8,000 bases of DNA from JAHFLF01 sp964560145 (GTDB taxonomy: Bacteria > Patescibacteriota > Minisyncoccia > UBA6257 > 1-14-0-10-44-23). Under the pieces are notes generated by a model. It did no database searches. It was not told where the DNA came from and was given only the letters and a program-made list of their open reading frames with translations. The translations under genes were made by a program, and so were the position numbers. Numbering within the stretch: position 1 is the first letter of the stretch; every line of letters starts with the position of its first letter. The stretch spans positions 1-8,000 of the forward strand of contig CAZLKS010000032.1 of NCBI GenBank assembly GCA_964560145.1. Reading direction: 5' to 3'. Positions 5,256 through 8,000 of the stretch are shown here, in pieces.

Positions 5256-6602
5256 ATGGTTAATGAAAGAATCTTCAAGGCATATGATATTCGGGGCGTG
5301 TATCCATCCGAACTTAATGAGGGGGTGGTGTATGCCATTGCCCAAGCTTATGCAAAATTAGTGCAAGCAAAGACAGTAGTTCTCGGTCGAGATGTACGGC
5401 TTTCAGGGCTGCGCTTATGGAAAGCGGCTGCTCAAGGGCTAACCGATGCTGGCGTTAACGTTATTGATATTGGAGTAGTGACGACGGATATGTTGTACTT
5501 TGCCAGTGCGGCATATGGGTATGATGGTGGCATCACCATCTCTGCATCGCACAATCCTGGCGAGTATAATGGCATGAAGATGATGCGCGCTGGTGCTGTT
5601 GCTATTTCTGGCGAGACGGGGATTACGGAGATTCGCGACGCAGTGCTTGCCGGCTGCAAACATAAAGCAGAAAAGCAGGGGTCGGTTGAAGCTAGAGACA
5701 TTCGTCAGGACTATATCAATAAGTGTCTTTCGTTTATTGATACTGATTCCATCAAGCCGTTACGCGTAGTAGTCAACGGTATGTTTGGTCCGGTGGTACA
5801 AAATGTTGAGGCGCTGAGTCTTGGTTTGCAGCTGGTTAAGCTTAACGCCGAGCCGAACGGCAGCTTTCCGAAGGGAGCGCCCGATCCGCTTTTGCCCGAA
5901 AATCGTATTGAAACTGAGCATCTGGTGCGCCATGGGCAGGTGGCTTTTGGTGCAGCCTGGGATGGTGATGCTGACCGATTCTTTTTGTTTGATGAGACTG
6001 GGAGATTTATTCCGGGCTATTTCTTGACAGCCTTTCTCGGGGCGCACTTTAGTAAGCGGGTGCCGGGAAGCAAGATTTTATACGACCCTCGTTTAACGTG
6101 GGCGACGGAAGACGCTGTGCGGGTTGCTGGTGGTGTTGCTCTCATTAATAAAGTTGGCCACTCTTTTATTAAAGAGCGAATGCGAGCAGAAGAGGCGATT
6201 TTTGGCGGCGAAAACTCCGGCCACTTTTATTTTCAGGATTTCTATTATGCTGATAACGGGCTCATTCCATTTTTACTTATACTCGAGATTGTTTCGAAGT
6301 CGGGTAAAAAAGTTTCAGAACTCTTCGAACCGTTTTTCAAAAAGCACTTTGTATCTGATGAGCTAAACTTTCCACTCGAAAGTGTTAAGCAGAGTGATTT
6401 GGTGCTCAAGAAGATTGAGTACGCGTATCCAGACGCCGTGTTTAGCTACGTCGATGGACTATCGGTTGAGTATTCGAAGTGGCGAGCAAATATTCGTCCT
6501 TCAAACACGCAGCCACTGCTTCGGGTGAACGTTGAAGCGCGAACCGCCGAGGTGCTTGAACAGAAGATTAACGAGCTTAGAAAGGTAGTTGAGAGTTCGT
6601 AG
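5256..6602 (+). CDS. Phosphomannomutase/phosphoglucomutase (ManB/AlgC type)
   Basis: A 448-residue alpha-D-phosphohexomutase that interconverts sugar 6-phosphates and 1-phosphates, feeding nucleotide-sugar and envelope glycan synthesis in the cytoplasm. All four active-site loops are present. The phospho-serine loop is TISASHNP (94-101, S98). The Mg-binding loop is DGDADR (236-241). The sugar-selecting loop is GGENSGH (317-323), which resembles the GExSGH of dual-specificity PMM/PGM enzymes. The C-terminal phosphate-binding loop is RPSNTQP (414-420). Length is typical. The N-terminus FKAYDIRG is the family's usual opening, which supports the ATG at 5256. No SD sequence is present, and the promoter in the 59-nt gap shared with ftsK is not clear. 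Mannose versus glucose preference cannot be settled from sequence. Confidence 0.95.
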   Translation: MVNERIFKAYDIRGVYPSELNEGVVYAIAQAYAKLVQAKTVVLGRDVRLSGLRLWKAAAQGLTDAGVNVIDIGVVTTDMLYFASAAYGYDGGITISASHNPGEYNGMKMMRAGAVAISGETGITEIRDAVLAGCKHKAEKQGSVEARDIRQDYINKCLSFIDTDSIKPLRVVVNGMFGPVVQNVEALSLGLQLVKLNAEPNGSFPKGAPDPLLPENRIETEHLVRHGQVAFGAAWDGDADRFFLFDETGRFIPGYFLTAFLGAHFSKRVPGSKILYDPRLTWATEDAVRVAGGVALINKVGHSFIKERMRAEEAIFGGENSGHFYFQDFYYADNGLIPFLLILEIVSKSGKKVSELFEPFFKKHFVSDELNFPLESVKQSDLVLKKIEYAYPDAVFSYVDGLSVEYSKWRANIRPSNTQPLLRVNVEARTAEVLEQKINELRKVVESS

Positions 6603-6611
6603 ATGTGCGAA

Positions 6612-6637
6612 CGGGGCGACCTTGGAAGGGCGCCCCG
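6612..6637. terminator. GC-rich hairpin between convergent genes
   Basis: CGGGGCG (6612-6618) pairs with CGCCCCG (6631-6637). Inside, CCTT pairs with AAGG after an A/G mismatch. It sits 9 nt after the stop of the mutase gene and 7 nt after the stop of the convergent zinc-ribbon gene. Neither side has a T-tract, so it is a weak or factor-assisted terminator, or a 3'-end stabilising structure. Confidence 0.5.
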
Positions 6638-6644
6638 CTAGTGC

Positions 6645-7025
6645 TTACGGGTAGGGTATGATGAGCCTGCCATTTCCACCCGGCTGGGCTCGCGCGTTTG
6701 ACGGGAGCGGGGCCGAGGGGCCGAGGATGGGTGAGGGGCTTGGCTGCGCCCCGATGATGCCACCACGTGCAGGAGTGGGTGGTGCAGGTTGCGAGTTCGG
6801 CTGCGAAGTCGTCAGGATGAGGCGAACGACGTCCTGTTGTGGCAATTCCGGTTCGGGTGAACCGTAATGTGGCAGGTCGCCGATTGGCGGATTGGCAGTT
6901 CGCTCAGCCAGCTCCTCGGCACTGATTCGCTCGAGTCGCTTGGTGCAATGTTCGCAGACGAGGCACGATTCAAGGTCAAAGAAGCGAGTGGTTTCAAGGC
7001 AATTCGAGCAGTACTTGTTTCGCAT
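6645..7025 (-). CDS. Small zinc-ribbon protein with proline-rich tail, function unknown
   Basis: Taken from the ATG at 7025 this is a 126-residue protein. Residues 6-27 carry CxxC-x11-CxxCxxC (C6, C9, C21, C24, C27), which fits a zinc ribbon using four of the five cysteines. Residues 30-45 look helical, and from about 48 on the chain is low in structure, rich in Pro, Gly, Ser and Ala (PAPPTPARGG, PSPSPILGPSAP). The reading frame is open to 7115, but that longer start is unlikely. A promoter (7115-7088) would start transcription inside the extension, and the SD-like AAGGGGGT (7045-7038) lies 12 nt before the ATG at 7025. The protein has no signal peptide or membrane span. A role in RNA, DNA or protein binding is a guess from the ribbon. 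I do not recognise the family. Confidence 0.62.
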   Translation of the reverse strand: MRNKYCSNCLETTRFFDLESCLVCEHCTKRLERISAEELAERTANPPIGDLPHYGSPEPELPQQDVVRLILTTSQPNSQPAPPTPARGGIIGAQPSPSPILGPSAPLPSNARAQPGGNGRLIIPYP

Positions 7026-7087
7026 TCTCAGCACGGCACCCCCTTGGTGACTATTTCTACCGGACTGATCTTCGGAACAATTTTTTG

Positions 7088-7115
7088 AGTATATACCCTT
7101 ATTTCTTCTCGGCAA
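7088..7115 (-). promoter_or_regulatory. Promoter of the zinc-ribbon gene
   Basis: On the minus strand there is TTGCCG (7115-7110, four of six), a 16-nt spacer and TATACT (7093-7088, five of six). The expected start near 7081 gives a leader of about 55 nt before the ATG at 7025, which contains the SD sequence. This supports the shorter start for that gene. Confidence 0.5.
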
Positions 7116-7123
7116 GAGGGCTA

Positions 7124-7152
7124 TTGACTTTTTAACATAATTAGTGTATACT
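7124..7152 (+). promoter_or_regulatory. Strong promoter of the 43-residue peptide gene
   Basis: TTGACT (7124-7129, five of six), exactly 17 nt, then TATACT (7147-7152, five of six), with an A/T-rich spacer. This is the best sigma-70-type promoter in the window. Its -35 box lies 8 nt from the -35 box of the divergent zinc-ribbon promoter, so the two could interfere with each other. Confidence 0.78.
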
Positions 7153-7169
7153 GGTTACTAGTTTCTGTG

Positions 7170-7215
7170 GTCGCGGCGCGTAGCCGTGGCTTCAGCGTGG
7201 GTACCAAGGAGGTAC
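7170..7215 (+). promoter_or_regulatory. Structured 5' leader with the SD site in a hairpin
   Basis: The leader of about 60 nt between the promoter and the ATG at 7220 can form two hairpins. The first is GTCGCGGC/GCCGTGGC (7170-7177 and 7183-7190, two G-U pairs, loop GCGTA). The second is GTACC/GGTAC (7201-7205 and 7211-7215), whose loop AAGGA together with the first GG of its right arm is the SD sequence AAGGAGG. Partial hiding of the ribosome site is therefore possible. Stems are visible; regulation is inference. Confidence 0.45.
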
Positions 7216-7219
7216 GTCC

Positions 7220-7351
7220 ATGAGTTTCGCGAAGCGAATCGCCCAGGTCGTCGTCATCGCGCTGGCCGTCGCCAGCGGCATCGTCCTCTGGACGATGGAA
7301 GGAAACGCCGACTGGGACCGCCCGTTCTCCGCCGCAATGCGCGGCAAGTAG
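7220..7351 (+). CDS. 43-residue single-span membrane peptide, function unknown
   Basis: A short gene with every sign of being real: a near-consensus promoter, the SD sequence AAGGAGGT (7206-7213) 6 nt before the ATG, and a strong terminator 19 nt after the TAG. The peptide starts MSFAKR, has one hydrophobic span at about residues 7-26 (IAQVVVIALAVASGIVLW), and ends with a short polar tail (EGNADWDRPFSAAMRGK). The N-terminal K5 and R6 favour an N-in orientation. Codon choice is strongly C-ending (GTC, GCC, ATC, GAC), unlike the mutase or receiver genes, which suggests high expression or a different origin. It might be a membrane-protein regulator, a toxin-like peptide or a small structural membrane protein; nothing decides between these. 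I recognise no family. Confidence 0.68.
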   Translation: MSFAKRIAQVVVIALAVASGIVLWTMEGNADWDRPFSAAMRGK

Positions 7352-7370
7352 CGGAACGGTTCGCGTAGTG

Positions 7371-7407
7371 GGGAGGAGGCGCTCGCGCCCCCTCCCTTCG
7401 CTTTTTT
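7371..7407 (+). terminator. Intrinsic terminator after the 43-residue peptide gene
   Basis: GGGAGGAGGCGC (7371-7382) pairs with GCGCCCCCTCCC (7385-7396), giving a 12-bp stem with one A/C mismatch. It is followed by TTCGC and six T (7402-7407). It isolates the short gene from the membrane-protein gene that follows. Confidence 0.82.
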
Positions 7408-7412
7408 AGAAT

Positions 7413-7441
7413 TTGCCTTAGGCGGTTTTTGTTTGTAAAAA
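7413..7441 (+). promoter_or_regulatory. Possible promoter of the three-span membrane protein gene
   Basis: TTGCCT (7413-7418), 17 nt, TAAAAA (7436-7441), each matching four of six consensus bases. It lies directly after the terminator at 7371-7407, where a new promoter is needed. Expected start is near 7448, leaving a leader of about 44 nt with the SD sequence. Confidence 0.35.
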
Positions 7442-7491
7442 GAACTGAGATGTGACAGGCTGGGAATACACACTCCAGAAAGGAGGGCCTG

Positions 7492-7869
7492 ATGAAGAAG
7501 CTGTTTGGATGCATCAGCTCTACCGCTCTGCAGTTGCGAGCGAGCGAAGAGTATCGCTTGTTTCAGGAGATGGTGCTTGGTATCAGTTTGGTGGTTGGAA
7601 TCTTCCTCGTGGCTCTTGGCGCAGCGGGTGTCATCACGAAGGTCGGTTTCGTACTCAGTCTCGGCGGATTCGCAGCCTGCGGCGTTTTCGCGCTGATACT
7701 CACAATCGCCGTCGCATTTGGGTGGCCGCAAAGCCGTAGCGGAATTCGGCTGGCGCTGACCACCCTTGGTTTGATCCTCGTGACTTATGGCACGCTTGTC
7801 GCTCTCGGCGACGTTCGAGTGAAGCTGCCAGAGGTCCGCGAGAAGATCACCGCAACAACAAGGCGCTAG
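7492..7869 (+). CDS. Three-span membrane protein, function unknown
   Basis: A 125-residue protein preceded by AAAGGAGG (7479-7486) 5 nt before the ATG, which settles the start. Hydrophobic spans lie at about 27-49, 52-77 and 85-106. The first 26 residues form a cytoplasmic-looking segment (MKKLFGC, then the charged LRASEEYRLFQE), and the last 18 a charged tail (VRVKLPEVREKITATTRR). The first two spans are very rich in Gly, Ala and Val (VALGAAGVITK, LSLGGFAACG) and are joined by a very short turn. No catalytic or transport motif is seen. The gene follows the 43-residue peptide gene but is separated by a terminator, so the two are neighbours rather than an operon. Codon choice is more GC-rich than in the core genes to the left. 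A hairpin overlaps its stop codon. Confidence 0.75.
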   Translation: MKKLFGCISSTALQLRASEEYRLFQEMVLGISLVVGIFLVALGAAGVITKVGFVLSLGGFAACGVFALILTIAVAFGWPQSRSGIRLALTTLGLILVTYGTLVALGDVRVKLPEVREKITATTRR

Positions 7870-7889
7870 ACCTCCCCAGGTTTGGCGCC
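7862..7889 (+). other. 12-bp hairpin overlapping a stop codon
   Basis: GGCGCTAGACCT (7862-7873) pairs completely with AGGTTTGGCGCC (7878-7889), allowing two G-U pairs, around a CCCC loop. The TAG stop (7867-7869) lies within the left arm. No T-tract follows, so it is not a classical terminator. It may protect the 3' end or slow ribosomes at the stop. Confidence 0.5.
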
Positions 7890-7909
7890 GCGTTCGTTAA
7901 ATGGATGTC

Positions 7910-7939
7910 AGTAGTGGGCCAGGCCCCTTATTAACTTTT
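7910..7939 (+). terminator. Possible terminator of the membrane-protein gene
   Basis: AGTAGTGGG (7910-7918) pairs with CCCCTTATT (7924-7932) around CCAGG, with one mismatch and two G-U pairs, followed by AACTTTT. The stem is imperfect, so the call is tentative. Between here and the edge no further gene body is visible. Confidence 0.35.
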
Positions 7940-7985
7940 ATTTACCTCGCGTTGCTAGTTAGTTTCGCTCGTATGGCCGCTTCTG

Positions 7986-8000
7986 AGGAAAGGACAATAT
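7986..8000 (+). promoter_or_regulatory. Likely ribosome binding site of a gene starting at the window edge
   Basis: AGGAAAGGA (7986-7994) is SD-like and is followed by CAAT and then AT as the last two bases. If the next base is G, a start codon begins at 7999 at a normal distance. This is an inference about sequence not shown. Confidence 0.35.

Noticed and set aside
6658..7088. Plus-strand frames 6658-6867 and 6867-7088 opposite the zinc-ribbon gene
   Set aside because: The Gly-rich content mirrors the Pro-rich tail of the minus-strand gene. There is no SD sequence and no motif, whereas the minus frame has the cysteine pattern and an SD sequence.
7192..7731. 179-residue minus-strand frame across 7192-7731
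   Set aside because: It runs through a terminator and the antisense of two genes with good ribosome sites, and its protein has no recognisable feature.
7973..8000. Gene starting at the ATG at 7973
   Set aside because: No SD sequence precedes it, and a clear SD-like stretch lies inside it at 7986-7994, which fits a start at the window edge better. The visible part is too short to judge.
1..8000. UGA reassignment to glycine as in some candidate phyla
   Set aside because: All genes, including the 733-residue FtsK, read through without in-frame TGA, and conserved glycines such as GGQ and GSGKS are encoded by normal glycine codons.
1..8000. tRNA, rRNA or insertion-sequence genes
   Set aside because: No cloverleaf with a CCA-end pattern, no rRNA core sequence and no transposase frame was seen in any intergenic stretch.

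Overview
The window looks like a chromosomal segment from a bacterium with a compact genome, most plausibly a member of the Patescibacteria (Candidate Phyla Radiation). That placement is an inference. It rests on a TrpR-related YerC-type regulator, small orphan receiver proteins lacking the usual Lys-Pro, a cut-down release factor, and core genes that lack Shine-Dalgarno (SD) sequences and often have a -10-like box only 7-9 nt before the start codon. The standard genetic code fits all genes seen. All nine visible stop codons are TAA or TAG.

Layout. 1-449 (minus): 5' part of a LOG/TIGR00725-type Rossmann nucleotide-binding protein, cut by the window edge. 466-487: intrinsic terminator separating it from the next gene. 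529-849 (minus): YerC/YecD-family TrpR-like regulator, with a strong promoter and a perfect 8+8 palindrome over its start codon. 885-1206: non-coding cluster of hairpin repeats containing two perfect 26-27 bp inverted repeats. Their arms differ in sequence but their 19-nt loops are nearly identical; degenerate relatives lie between and beside them. 1282-1689 and 1770-2162 (minus): two tandem paralogous stand-alone response-regulator receivers. 2205-2948 (plus): release factor 1-type protein that keeps the PAT and GGQ motifs but lacks the whole N-terminal domain. 2947-2984: perfect 18-bp bidirectional terminator. 2995-5196 (minus): FtsK DNA translocase. 5256-6602 (plus): phosphomannomutase/phosphoglucomutase. 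6645-7025 (minus): small zinc-ribbon protein with a proline-rich tail. 7220-7351 (plus): a 43-residue single-span membrane peptide with a very strong promoter, a structured leader and a terminator. 7492-7869 (plus): a three-span membrane protein of unknown function. 7870-8000: 3' hairpins, then a likely ribosome binding site for a gene starting at the window edge.

The window falls into two styles. From 1 to about 6600 it carries core functions (translation termination, chromosome segregation, sugar-phosphate metabolism, signalling) in genes with no SD sequence. From about 6640 to 8000 it carries small proteins of unknown function with textbook SD sites, 5' leaders and clear promoters. The second part looks like an accessory or specially expressed segment. 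The items most worth a second look are the hairpin-repeat family at 885-1206, the domain-1-less release factor, and the 43-residue peptide gene with its structured leader.
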